DNA of 59,998 nucleotides, taken from positions 1 through 59,998 of the forward strand of contig NZ_NRRL01000018.1 of the NCBI RefSeq assembly GCF_016583645.1. The letters run 5' to 3'. A program made the position numbers and the translations under genes. Numbering within the stretch: the first letter of the stretch is position 1; every line of letters starts with the position of its first letter. The notes beneath the pieces are model-generated. The model ran no database searches and was not told the origin of the DNA. It saw only the letters and a list, made by a program, of their open reading frames with translations. The stretch is from Rhodovibrio sodomensis (GTDB taxonomy: Bacteria > Pseudomonadota > Alphaproteobacteria > Kiloniellales > Rhodovibrionaceae). Positions 51,144 to 59,997 of this stretch are shown here, one piece after another.

Positions 51144-51670
51144 CCGGTCGCCGTACCCCCCGGAGCCTGTACGGAGAGGAGGACGGCGGAACGCTGCCCG
51201 AGTTCGGGATTGTCGCCGCCCTGTTCGCCACGGTGGTGCTCGCGCTTGCGCAGCTGACCCTCTACTTCGATGACCGAAGCGACATCGAACGCGCAGCGGC
51301 CTCGGTCACGCGCCTGGCGGTTCCGCTCGCCGGCGCGCCTTCGGCGGGTCAGCGGGGCGGGCTTTTCCGTGCCTTCCGGACGATCAGCGAAGTCGATCCC
51401 GTCACCGACCAATATCACCTGGTTGTCCGGCAGGTCACGGTCGACCGGGCCACCGGCAGCCTGCTGGAGGACTGGCGGATCACCGACGACGCGGGCGCAC
51501 CGGCGGCAACATCCTACGATTCCGCCCAGGTGCTCTCCGAGCCGGAAGTTGCGGATGGCCAGACCCTGATCCTGATCGAGGCCAGCCGCACGGTCACCGG
51601 GCTCGGTCGGTTCGCAAACGAGCTCGGCACGGTCGAGGTCCGCCGGCTGGCCTACGAAACCAACCCGTGA
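51119..51670 (+). CDS. TadE/TadF-like minor pilin
   Basis: 183 residues from ATG 51119. After a hydrophilic leader (VTGRRTPRSLYGEEDGG) it has TLPEFGIVAALFATVVLALAQLTLYFDDRSDIERAAA, matching the TadE/TadF N-terminus (leader Gly, Glu at +5 in the hydrophobic helix). The rest is a soluble beta-rich domain. It is the last gene of the Tad operon. Confidence 0.72.
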   Translation: MDHTAAGVTGRRTPRSLYGEEDGGTLPEFGIVAALFATVVLALAQLTLYFDDRSDIERAAASVTRLAVPLAGAPSAGQRGGLFRAFRTISEVDPVTDQYHLVVRQVTVDRATGSLLEDWRITDDAGAPAATSYDSAQVLSEPEVADGQTLILIEASRTVTGLGRFANELGTVEVRRLAYETNP

Positions 51671-51791
51671 TCGCTCCCGATTCGGGCAACGAGGAGCGCC
51701 GCCGCGGGGCGGATCACCACCAACAGAAAATTAAGCGGCCAACCTGTAGGAACGAACCCAGCTCCGGGGTAGGCCAACAGGATGGACCGCC

Positions 51792-52583
51792 ATGATTCAG
51801 CAGACAGCCCAGACCGCCGTCGTACTGACGAGCTTCCTGCCCGCCGTGGTCTTCGCCGCGCGCGCTGTGAGTGTCGCGTTCGCCCGCCCCGAGCCCAGGG
51901 TCCACGACCGTCATGTGAAGGCGGTCCTGGAGGACACCGGCCTCGACGTCTTAACCGACGTCCGCCTGGATGTGCCGGAGCGTTTCGGCGAGATCACCGT
52001 CAGTCACCAGCTGCACTACGTGGTACGGTTGCCCGAGCAGATCCTGCTGATCGAGGTCGTCGAGACCCCCGGACGGATCACCCAGCTCGGCGACAGCGAC
52101 GAGCCCTGGGAGATCGTGCGCGGCTCGGACGGCCGCAAGATCGAGATCGAGAGCCCCTATGCCCGGGTCGACCAGAAGGTCGCTGCGCTGCGCAGCCTGT
52201 TCGGGCCGGGGATCGATGTTGGCTCCTCGGTCGTGCTCGGCCCCGACAGCACGATCGCGGACCCGCAGGCCACCCCGCGCCCGGCGAGCCTGTTCGAGAG
52301 CGCCGAGGAGCTCGGGCGGCGGCTCGAGGGGCGCGCCTCCCAGGGCGGTGCGTCGCGCACGCTGGCACCCTGGGAGAAGCTGCAGCAGACCCCGGGCAGT
52401 GCGGAAGCCAATGACAACACCTTCCTCGGCATGCGGGTGAACAGGCCCAGGGTTCTGCGCAAGGCGCGCACCTGGCCCCGTCTTCCATGGCGGAGCCGTG
52501 CGGCGCTCTCCCTGTTCTGGGGTGGCCTTGCGGTGGTCGCGTGCATCGCGACCGTGTCGTTCTGGCAGGCGGTCACGATCTAG
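51792..52583 (+). CDS. NERD-like domain protein with membrane anchors
   Basis: 263 residues. A possible N-terminal signal/anchor (VVLTSFLPAVVFAARAVSVAF) and a C-terminal membrane segment (ALSLFWGGLAVVACIATVSFW). In between, residues 55-110 follow a NERD nuclease-related core: VLTDVRLDVPERFGEITVSHQLHYVVRLPEQILLIEVVETPGRITQL, with the strand that usually ends ExK here reading EVV, so catalysis is uncertain. It ends 4 bp before a Mom/GNAT-like gene, which suggests a two-gene unit. Confidence 0.5.
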   Translation: MIQQTAQTAVVLTSFLPAVVFAARAVSVAFARPEPRVHDRHVKAVLEDTGLDVLTDVRLDVPERFGEITVSHQLHYVVRLPEQILLIEVVETPGRITQLGDSDEPWEIVRGSDGRKIEIESPYARVDQKVAALRSLFGPGIDVGSSVVLGPDSTIADPQATPRPASLFESAEELGRRLEGRASQGGASRTLAPWEKLQQTPGSAEANDNTFLGMRVNRPRVLRKARTWPRLPWRSRAALSLFWGGLAVVACIATVSFWQAVTI

Positions 52584-52587
52584 GCCG

Positions 52588-53454
52588 ATGCAGCATCTTC
52601 CAGTGAGGCCGGACGTCCAGCGCTGTCAGCGCTGGCGCGGGGGTCGCGCAAGCTACCGGCCGGCCCGAGAAGTCATCGACACGGAGCGCTTCGAGGTTGT
52701 GCCGCTCAGCGAGAGCGACGCCAAGGCCTTTGTCGGGCAGCACCACTACTCGCACTCCTATCCGGCGGCACGCTTCCGGGCCGGGCTGGTGTCGCATCAC
52801 TGGGGCCGGCGCGCGCGGCTCGAGGGCGTGGCGGTCTTCTCGCAGCCGATGAACCAGCTGGCGGGGCCGCGACACGCGGGTCTCCCGCCGGCCAGGGTCG
52901 TCGAACTCGGCCGCTTCGTGCTGCTGGACGAGACCGCGGCGAACGCGGAGACCTTCTTCCTGGCGCGCGCCTTCGCCGAGCTACGGGTGGCGTTACCCAA
53001 GGTTGGCGCTTGCCTTGCCTACTCCGACCCGGTGCCGCGCGCCAGCCTGGGCGGCGAGATCGTCTTTCCCGGTCACTACGGCTGCATCTACCAGGCGGCC
53101 TCTGGGGGCGCCTATCTCGGCCGTGCGACCGCTCGGACCCTGTTGCTGACCCCCGACGGGCGGGTGGTGAGTGCGCGCACCCTCTCAAAGCTGCGCAACG
53201 ATGAGCGCGGGGCGGCTTACGCTTACCGTCAACTTCGGGACGCCGGTGCGCCGGCGCGCAGGCCCGGGGAAGATGGTGCGGCCTATCTCGATCGCGCGCT
53301 CGCGGATGGCGGGTTCCGCCGCCAGCGTCACCCGGGCAATCACCTGTACCTCTTCCCTGTTGGCGGGCCGGCAGCGCGCCGACGCCTGGCCCGCGAGATT
53401 GGCCGGGGGCATCCCTATCCGAAAGGCGTCGACCGGCCTTATGTTGAATGTTAA
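52588..53454 (+). CDS. Mom-like / GNAT-fold protein, possible DNA-modification acyltransferase
   Basis: 288 residues. The central part resembles phage Mom and XF1762-like proteins: VVPLSESDAKAFVGQHHYSHSYPAARFRAGLV, GVAVFSQPMNQ, VVELGRFVLLDETAANAETFFLARAFAELR, CLAYSDPVPRASLGGEIVFPGHYG and YQAASGGAYLGR. Mom carries out adenine carbamoylmethylation in phage Mu, using a GNAT fold; other members of the group are unassigned. The C-terminus is basic (RQRHPGNHLYLFPVGG, RRRLAREIGRG). Sits 4 bp after the NERD-like gene. The family call is from memory and moderate. Confidence 0.5.
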   Translation: MQHLPVRPDVQRCQRWRGGRASYRPAREVIDTERFEVVPLSESDAKAFVGQHHYSHSYPAARFRAGLVSHHWGRRARLEGVAVFSQPMNQLAGPRHAGLPPARVVELGRFVLLDETAANAETFFLARAFAELRVALPKVGACLAYSDPVPRASLGGEIVFPGHYGCIYQAASGGAYLGRATARTLLLTPDGRVVSARTLSKLRNDERGAAYAYRQLRDAGAPARRPGEDGAAYLDRALADGGFRRQRHPGNHLYLFPVGGPAARRRLAREIGRGHPYPKGVDRPYVEC

Positions 53455-53608
53455 CGAAATGCGACTAGCTTGCAGCACGATCGCGCGGCAGGGGGTAGCG
53501 CCCGGGGGCTGTGGTCGATTTCGTGGAGCATTTTCACCCGATCAGGCGGCTCCGAGTATGGAGTCGCGCACAAAACGGCACCTCAAGGGTGCCGGGCAAA
53601 GGAACGAT

Positions 53609-54019
53609 ATGGCTAAGGTACTGGTGGTCGACGACGAAAAGAGCGTGCGGATGGCGCTGCGCAAGACCCTGGAGCGGGACGCGCACGAGGTCCTGGAAGC
53701 CGAGGACGGCGACGTCGCGTTGAGCCGCCTGGCTGACACGATGGTCGACGTGGTGATCACTGACATCCTCATGCCCGGACGCGAGGGAATTGAGACCATT
53801 CAGGAGATCCGCGAAACCTATGGGCGCTTGCCGCGCATCATCGCGATCTCCGGGGGCGGCCAGACCGGCAAGGCGGACTTCCTGGACTTCACCGAGCAGT
53901 TCGGTGCAAACCGCGTGCTCGAGAAACCGATCAGCCGCGATCAGGCAATGCGGGCGGTGCGCGAGGAAGTGGAGATCGCTCAAAGTGCCCGGGAAAGCGG
54001 ACAGCGCCGGGGCCGGTGA
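53609..54019 (+). CDS. CheY-like single-domain response regulator
   Basis: 136 residues. Receiver domain only: VLVVDDEKSVR (D8, D9), phosphoacceptor D52 in VDVVITDILMPG, then IIAISGGGQTG and the conserved Lys in RVLEKPISRDQA. It lacks an output domain, so it likely relays phosphate or acts by protein contact. A six-PAS kinase lies 1.15 kb downstream, beyond the AbiEi-like gene; it could be its cognate partner. Confidence 0.88.
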   Translation: MAKVLVVDDEKSVRMALRKTLERDAHEVLEAEDGDVALSRLADTMVDVVITDILMPGREGIETIQEIRETYGRLPRIIAISGGGQTGKADFLDFTEQFGANRVLEKPISRDQAMRAVREEVEIAQSARESGQRRGR

Positions 54020-54038
54020 GCGGCGCCACACGCATCGG

Positions 54039-54056
54039 CATACCGCCCTCGGTATG
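54039..54056 (+). terminator. Hairpin after the CheY-like gene
   Basis: CATACCG (54039-54045) pairs with CGGTATG (54050-54056), loop CCCT, 20 bases after the stop. Only seven pairs and no T-run, so the terminator call is weak. Confidence 0.35.
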
Positions 54057-54190
54057 ACGGATCGGGCGGTTCATACGCCCTTGGCGCCAAGGTTCGTCGA
54101 CACCTAGCGCGCGTACACTGATGTATTCTTAAAAGTTTGAGGCGCGTCCGGCTGGCTGCGCGGAGGTCGGCGAGTTGTACGGGTAGGGCG

Positions 54191-54243
54191 CAGTTGTTGT
54201 GTGTTGCAACTGTGTGTCAGATAACCAAATTGAAAATCTGACA
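54191..54243. promoter_or_regulatory. Two inverted repeats upstream of the AbiEi-like gene
   Basis: CAGTTG (54191-54196) faces CAACTG (54207-54212), and TGTCAGAT (54215-54222) faces ATCTGACA (54236-54243). They lie 114-166 bases before ATG 54357 in an AT-rich stretch. AbiEi-type antitoxins repress their own promoter through inverted repeats, so this is a likely operator. Confidence 0.55.
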
Positions 54244-54356
54244 AATTAGTTGATCGCAAACCCTTCTGAACCCGGAAATGCCGGGACGCTGGTGCTGCCG
54301 TGCCGAGCTGCCAAGCCGTGGTGGTCCCTCGACGCGCGGCCTGCTAGACTCGGGGC

Positions 54357-55136
54357 ATGGCGAGACGAGGATTACCCCTGCTGCTCATGCGTCGCGTCCG
54401 GGCTCACGGCCGCGGGTGGGTGTTCACGCCCCGGGATTTCCTCGATCTCGGGACGCGTGCCGCGGTTGATCAGGCCCTCAAGCGCCAGTCTGTCCGGGAG
54501 CTGAAACGCGACCCGCAGACGGAGGGGCACCTCGAACTGCGTCGGCTTGCGCACGGGATCTATGACTATCCACGCTGGGACCTGGACGGCACGGCTGCCT
54601 TGCCGGATCCCGATGCGATCGCCCGCGCGATCTCGCGCCGCGACAAGGATCGCGTCGTCGCGTCCGGCGCCCATAACGCGGCCCAACTCGGCCTGACGCA
54701 GGCCGCGCCGGAGGGCCGGCGTGTCTATCTGACCGACGGCCCGGATCGCGTTTATGATCTGGGAGAGCGGCGCCTTGAAATGCGACACGCAGGCCCGGAC
54801 ACGATGGCCTGGGCGAACCGGCCGGGCGCTCCCGTTGTTCTCGCGCTCGATTGGCTCGGGCCGCAGCTCACCGAGGTCGCGAAAGCCCATCTGAGGAGCC
54901 AGGGTCTCAGCAAGGCGGCCATCGACGACATTCGGGACAACATTTTCATGGCCCCGTCATACCTTCAGCCGGCTTTGCGGGAGCTGGTCGGCCGCAAGCA
55001 ATCGCGCCGTCGACGCCGCGCAAAGCGCGCTGATGCCGCCACGAGCGGCGAGGGCGATGAGGACGCTCATGGGGCAGATGAGGGCGCGGAGGAGCCTGCT
55101 TCCGGCCAGATTGACGCTCATAACACGGACACGTAG
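54357..55136 (+). CDS. DUF6088/AbiEi-like antitoxin-type regulator
   Basis: 259 residues. The N-terminal winged helix MRRVRAHGRGWVFTPRDFLDLGTRAAVDQALKRQS is the DUF6088 signature, followed by RRLAHGIYDYPRWD, DPDAIARAISRRD and SGAHNAAQLGLTQAAPEGRRVYLTDGPDRV, as in AbiEi antitoxins of type IV abortive-infection modules. The C-terminal 50 residues are charged and repetitive (EGDEDAHGADEGAEEP). The AbiEii nucleotidyltransferase toxin, normally directly downstream, is absent; a histidine kinase follows instead. Confidence 0.75.
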   Translation: MARRGLPLLLMRRVRAHGRGWVFTPRDFLDLGTRAAVDQALKRQSVRELKRDPQTEGHLELRRLAHGIYDYPRWDLDGTAALPDPDAIARAISRRDKDRVVASGAHNAAQLGLTQAAPEGRRVYLTDGPDRVYDLGERRLEMRHAGPDTMAWANRPGAPVVLALDWLGPQLTEVAKAHLRSQGLSKAAIDDIRDNIFMAPSYLQPALRELVGRKQSRRRRRAKRADAATSGEGDEDAHGADEGAEEPASGQIDAHNTDT

Positions 55137-55170
55137 CGTGCCGCGGCGAAGTGACGGAGGCCTCTCGTCG

Positions 55171-58100
55171 ATGACATCCGAGGTTGCGCTACAGCAGGTT
55201 GTGTCGGACAGAGACAACCTGCGGGCGCTGATCGACACATCCCACAACCCGATGATCGTCCTCGACAGGCAAGGCCGGGTGGAGCTCTGGAGCCGTGCCG
55301 CCACCGAGCTATTCGGCTGGAGCGAGGCCGACGTCATCGGTCATTGCTGCCCGCTCGTGGCGGACGACGCCGCTGATCTGGCCGCCTTCGAAAGGTGCAT
55401 CAAGCAGGCTCTGAGCGGCGAAGCCATCAAGGCCTTCGAGACAACGCGGATCGCCAGGAAAGGGGAGGGGATCCCGCTCACCGTCCGGATCAGTCCGCGC
55501 CAGCGCCCGGGTCATGCCCCGGACGGCGTCGTGATCATCTGCGAAGACATGCGCTCGTGGTACGCCATGACACGGGCAAGCGACGACGAGAAGCAGAGGT
55601 TCTCGTTTTTCGCTCATCTGTCGAACGACTGGCTCTGGGAGACGGATCTGCAGCAGCGCTTCACGTTCATCTCGCAGCACGGCAAAACGGATGCCTTTCC
55701 AGAGCCGCTCTACCAGTACATCGGCCGGACCCGTCACGACCTTCTCAAGCGAGCCGGCGCTCCAGCGGCGACGATAACAGCTGAAGTCGACGAGGCCATG
55801 CGTGAAGGCCGCTCTTTCGAAGGTCACGAATACAGCTACACCCATCCAGAGCGCGGGCAGGTCTATATCCGCTTCTCGGGGCACCCCTTCTATGATCATG
55901 AGGGGCGGCTTGCCGGCTACCGCGGGGTTGGATCGGACGTCACGGAAGCGCGCCGCGCCCAGGCGAGTGCCCAGAACCTGCGCACCCATTTGGAGGCGGT
56001 TGCCAAGGTCGTTCCCGGGGCTCTCTATCAGTACCGCTTCCCGCCCGATGGCAGCGATCCCGGCCTGACCTTTATGAGCCCGCGGGTGCGCGACTACTTC
56101 GGCTTCGCCCCGGAGGACGTCAGCGTGCCGCCCGCACCGCACTGGCTGTGCGATCCCCGCGACGTCCCGCGCATGCGTGAGTCCGTGGATCAGACCTACC
56201 GGGCGCTTTCGGACTGGCACTTCGAAGCCCGCTACCAGGCCCCCTCGGGCGACACCCGCTGGTGGCGGGCCTACGCGCGCCCCCAGCAGGAGGCTGACGG
56301 TGCTGTCATCTACCACGGCTTCATCACCGACATCACCGAGGAGAAGCGGGCCCGGGACACGCGTTCGGACGCCTTCCTGCTGCTCGACCAGGCCGCCAGC
56401 CTCGCCGGGCTTGGCTACTGGATCTGGGATGCCAAGGTCCGGCATTGCGTCGATTGCTCGGACACGACCGCCCATCTCGTGGGGATGACCCGGGAAGCTT
56501 TCCTCGAGCACAACCGGCGCCACTCGACGGCGACCAAGCTGATGGCGGGCGACGACGGCAAGCGGTACCTGGAGACCGTGTTCGCAGCGATCAATGAAGG
56601 GCGCTCGTACCACCTGGATTTCCGCGTAATCCGCCAGGACACCGGCGAGGAGCGGATCATCGAGGAGTTCGGTCAGCCGATCTTCGATGACGACGGCGTT
56701 TTGCTGCGCGTTATCGGATCCTCGCAGGACGTAACGGCGGCCCGGCGGGAGATCGATGCTGCCCGTGAAGGCGAGCGTCGCTACCGCATGCTGGCCGAGG
56801 TGTCGGCTCAACTCCACCTAATCACCACCTACGACGCCTATGGTGCGCGTCAGGAGCTCTGGCACGCCGGCCGCGTCCCGGGGATCAAGACACCCGACGA
56901 GTACGATGGCCCTCCGACATGTCCGCTCAATGCCTTCGCGATTCCGGAGGACCATCCGCTCCTCGCGGCCCGCAAACAGCGCTTCCTCGAGGGGCGCACG
57001 TCAGTCGACGAGGTCCGGCTGCGCACACGGGGCGGGGACACGCGCTGGGTCCGCGCCTACGGGCGCCCGGAGCACGACAGCGACGGCCGGCTGATCCGGA
57101 TCTACGAGGCTTGCGAGGACATCACCGAAGAGCGGCGCATGCGGGCTGCACTGGAGCAGCTGGATACGCGGGTGCGGCGGATCGCCGAGAACCTCCCCGG
57201 CGCGATGTACCAGCTCGACGTCGGCGCTGACGGCACCCAGACCTACACCTTCCTTTTCGGCGGCTTTCGCCATCGCCTGGGCCTGCCGGCCTCGGCGTCG
57301 CCCGCCGCCTGGACAGCCCTGATCCATGAGGACGATCAGGCCCAGCTGCGCAGCGACATCGCGACCGCGGCGACCTCCGGCGCGCCCACGACCCGCGACG
57401 TCCGCTTCATCGGAGCCGAGAGCGAGACCCTCTGGGTCCGCAGCATCGCACGTCCCCGCACAACGCCCAACGACGACGGGACGCTGACCTTCGACGGAGT
57501 GATGATCGACATCACCGAGCGCCGCGCCTCCGAGGAGCGGGTCAAGGCCGCCGACAAGATGGAGAGCTTAGGGACGCTTGCCGGCGGCATCGCGCACGAC
57601 TTCAACAACCTGCTGCAGTCGATCCTGCTCCTGAGCGAGGACGTTCTGGAGGACGTGAGCGATCCGGCGACACGGGAGAGTCTGAGCACGGTGATCGCCT
57701 GTGCCCATCAGGGCCGCGATCTCGTCCGCCAGGTCCTGGCATTCGCGCGCAGCGATCGCAGCGCGCCCGCCGAAGCGATGTCCCCGGGCCCGATGGTCCG
57801 CGACGCCATGCGGATGCTGCGGGCCTCCTTGCCGCCGACCGTGCGCATCGAGCTCGACATCGAGGACGTCGACCCGATCTACACAAATCTGGCCTACCTC
57901 CAGCAGATCGTCCTCAACCTGGTCCAGAACGCGGCGCACGCCTGCGACCCGCACGGCCGGGTGCGGGTTCGGCTGAGCCGCTTCTCGACGACACAGCCGG
58001 TGCACACGATCACCCGGACGCTGCCGCCGGGCTTCTACACGATGCTCTCGGTGGAGGATAACGGCAGCGGGATCTCAACCGAAGACCGAGAGCGGATATT

Positions 58101-58299
58101 CGATCCCTTCTTCAGCACCAAACCGGTCGGCCGCGGATCGGGGCTGGGCCTGTCGGTCGTTCTCGGCCACGTTCAGCGTCAGTCCGGTGGGCTGCGTCTG
58201 GCAAGCACCCAGGGTGTCGGAACGCGCTTCGAGGTGCTGTTTCCCGCCGTGCGGCAGGACCAGCCGGGCGCCGGGTTCCTGCAGCTCATCTCACAGTAG
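55171..58299 (+). CDS. Multi-PAS sensor histidine kinase
   Basis: 1042 residues, cytoplasmic (no membrane segment). Six PAS-type domains can be traced by their N-cap motifs: about 15-130 (DTSHNPMIVLDRQGRVELWSR), 145-270, 270-400, 405-540, 540-670 and 670-795, most ended by a PAC-like DITE segment. The kinase core follows: H809 in GTLAGGIAHDFNNLLQSI, N-box LNLVQNAAHA, VEDNGSGI and GRGSGLGLSVVLG. The histidine box belongs to the NtrB/HisKA-NNLL type. GGAGG precedes ATG 55171. No receiver domain; the CheY-like regulator at 53609 is a candidate partner. Confidence 0.9.
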   Translation: MTSEVALQQVVSDRDNLRALIDTSHNPMIVLDRQGRVELWSRAATELFGWSEADVIGHCCPLVADDAADLAAFERCIKQALSGEAIKAFETTRIARKGEGIPLTVRISPRQRPGHAPDGVVIICEDMRSWYAMTRASDDEKQRFSFFAHLSNDWLWETDLQQRFTFISQHGKTDAFPEPLYQYIGRTRHDLLKRAGAPAATITAEVDEAMREGRSFEGHEYSYTHPERGQVYIRFSGHPFYDHEGRLAGYRGVGSDVTEARRAQASAQNLRTHLEAVAKVVPGALYQYRFPPDGSDPGLTFMSPRVRDYFGFAPEDVSVPPAPHWLCDPRDVPRMRESVDQTYRALSDWHFEARYQAPSGDTRWWRAYARPQQEADGAVIYHGFITDITEEKRARDTRSDAFLLLDQAASLAGLGYWIWDAKVRHCVDCSDTTAHLVGMTREAFLEHNRRHSTATKLMAGDDGKRYLETVFAAINEGRSYHLDFRVIRQDTGEERIIEEFGQPIFDDDGVLLRVIGSSQDVTAARREIDAAREGERRYRMLAEVSAQLHLITTYDAYGARQELWHAGRVPGIKTPDEYDGPPTCPLNAFAIPEDHPLLAARKQRFLEGRTSVDEVRLRTRGGDTRWVRAYGRPEHDSDGRLIRIYEACEDITEERRMRAALEQLDTRVRRIAENLPGAMYQLDVGADGTQTYTFLFGGFRHRLGLPASASPAAWTALIHEDDQAQLRSDIATAATSGAPTTRDVRFIGAESETLWVRSIARPRTTPNDDGTLTFDGVMIDITERRASEERVKAADKMESLGTLAGGIAHDFNNLLQSILLLSEDVLEDVSDPATRESLSTVIACAHQGRDLVRQVLAFARSDRSAPAEAMSPGPMVRDAMRMLRASLPPTVRIELDIEDVDPIYTNLAYLQQIVLNLVQNAAHACDPHGRVRVRLSRFSTTQPVHTITRTLPPGFYTMLSVEDNGSGISTEDRERIFDPFFSTKPVGRGSGLGLSVVLGHVQRQSGGLRLASTQGVGTRFEVLFPAVRQDQPGAGFLQLISQ

Positions 58300-58566
58300 G
58301 CTCGGATCCCCGTAGCCCCGCGCGACATAACCTGACAGTCTAACCGACCGTCGCCACCTAACCCACTGTATTTTTTACATAATGAACATTATGCGCGTCC
58401 AAGGAACCTCTGCTTTGTCCGGACTCATAACGCTGGATTTTTCGGACGCATATCGTTGGATGGACCTAGCCCCACCTCGTGCCGTCCGGTTCTATCCGCC
58501 AAGCGTCCACGAGCTGGGCTTAGCCGCATGCGCCGAACAAGCGTGTGTTGTACTGCTGTCGACCGA

Positions 58567-59649
58567 CTAGAAACGCCCTGTCATGGGCGCACGCAGCAAA
58601 GACAGGCGAAACAGTTCGTACCAAGCTCCAGGAAAGCCGGCCAATCCGATCAACAGGGCGAAGACGCCGCTTACAGCGCTGGTTGGCCAACTCCATGAGC
58701 CCCCGCGCCCGAGGGCAATGATTGCGATCAGCAACAGCACCCCGGTGATCCGGCGCCGCCTATCGGAAATCTCCCGCGAGACGAAACACTCTATGCACAG
58801 GCCACGGGTCCGAATTGGCGGATCGGGGCAGATCTCTCCGCAATCCGCCGTCGCACACCGCTGATCGTAGAGATCGAGCCGCCCAGTCAAGGTGCGCAGC
58901 TGGAATCCGATCCAGGCGCCAAGAACGTCTGAGACCTCAACCTCAAGGTCCCTAGTCATGCCGCTCACGGGCCCCTGCAAAAGTAGCACGTACGTCAACA
59001 ATGCTGTCGCCGTCAACGCGCCCCCGAGCACAAGCGGAAGGTCCGGGCCATCGATCTCCAGGTACCACGTAATGGCACCCCAGGCTGCGAACACCGAGAT
59101 CAGCAACGCCAAACCCGGTAAGAGAAGGCACGTCACGTTGCGCGTTTCCTGCGTCCGGCGGATCTCTGACGTGAGCGCATCCCTAATCCGATGCCGTGTA
59201 TCTCGATAGATATCGAGAGCGCTATTCCTGTCGGACTTACAATCATTACCTCGGTCCGGCTGGCGGCCATCAGCAAAGTCCCGCAACAGAATCGATCGCG
59301 GCCTGGTGCCCGCGTCCAACAAGCTCTCCATCGTCCGAAACCGCATCGGACCGCCATCCCACGCGCTCACCATGCACCAACCGAGGCTGGCAGCGAGCCC
59401 GGCGAAACTTGCAAATAGCAGGTCTCCCGGAGCGCTTGCGGCAGCCGCAAAGAGAGCAGAACTCCATAAACCCAGGATGGCGAAGAGCAACCAAAAGCCC
59501 TGTCTACGCGCGAAGCGCCTCCGAGACTGTGATCGCATGACGAGTCTTTCGAGTAAGGTTTTGACGTCGGTCTGCCTGCCGATCTCAGTGCGATCAAACT
59601 TGTATGGGCTTTGATCCATCCGCGAACGATCCATCCGCACACGCCGCAT
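58567..59649 (-). CDS. Membrane protein with Cys-rich cytoplasmic segment, unknown function
   Basis: 360 residues from ATG 59649 (an earlier start at 59703 is less likely). About six hydrophobic segments: two near 50-100, two near 175-225 and two close to the C-terminus. Between segments four and five is CATADCGEICPDPPIRTRGLCIECF, with six Cys in 24 residues, which could bind metal or an iron-sulphur cluster. No family recognised. Confidence 0.55.
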   Translation of the reverse strand: MRRVRMDRSRMDQSPYKFDRTEIGRQTDVKTLLERLVMRSQSRRRFARRQGFWLLFAILGLWSSALFAAAASAPGDLLFASFAGLAASLGWCMVSAWDGGPMRFRTMESLLDAGTRPRSILLRDFADGRQPDRGNDCKSDRNSALDIYRDTRHRIRDALTSEIRRTQETRNVTCLLLPGLALLISVFAAWGAITWYLEIDGPDLPLVLGGALTATALLTYVLLLQGPVSGMTRDLEVEVSDVLGAWIGFQLRTLTGRLDLYDQRCATADCGEICPDPPIRTRGLCIECFVSREISDRRRRITGVLLLIAIIALGRGGSWSWPTSAVSGVFALLIGLAGFPGAWYELFRLSLLRAPMTGRF

Positions 59650-59739
59650 GGTGATCACTTCAGTGGGGGGAGAATAACAGTAAGCGGGGCGACGCCCCCA
59701 CATGGCGCGTGAGACGCGTCCCGGTATAGGCTTACGGTT

Positions 59740-59997
59740 TTATGATGTTCCGAGTACGGGCGCGCGCATCAACTCGGCGATCTTTTTGAATCTATCGACG
59801 CGCGCTTGGTACTGCTCGGGGCGTTCGGCGTCTTCGTCGCCGGGATCGCCGACAAATTCGGCGTCCGCGGTTTCGGCGTCCGCGGTGAGTTGGCGTTCCA
59901 GACGCTGGAGATGATGTTCGATTTCGTCGGCTGTGAACAGCTGACGCGCCTCGGCAACAAACCAGGGCAGATCCGCGGCAAGGCGCCGATCCCTTTC
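59740..59997 (-). CDS. C-terminal fragment of an unknown protein (5' end outside window)
   Basis: The minus-strand frame is open from the window edge to a TAA at 59740-59742 and encodes 85 residues, acidic and helical: RRLAADLPWFVAEARQLFTADEIEHHLQRLERQL, then ERPEQYQARVDRFKKIAELMRAPVLGTS. Codon use and composition look like real coding sequence, unlike the other frames here. The gene is cut by the window end. Confidence 0.65.
   Translation of the reverse strand, partial: ERDRRLAADLPWFVAEARQLFTADEIEHHLQRLERQLTADAETADAEFVGDPGDEDAERPEQYQARVDRFKKIAELMRAPVLGTS

Noticed and set aside
58382..58570. 62-codon plus-strand frame between the kinase and the membrane protein
   Set aside because: No ribosome site; it overlaps the 3' end of the convergent gene slightly, and composition is uninformative.
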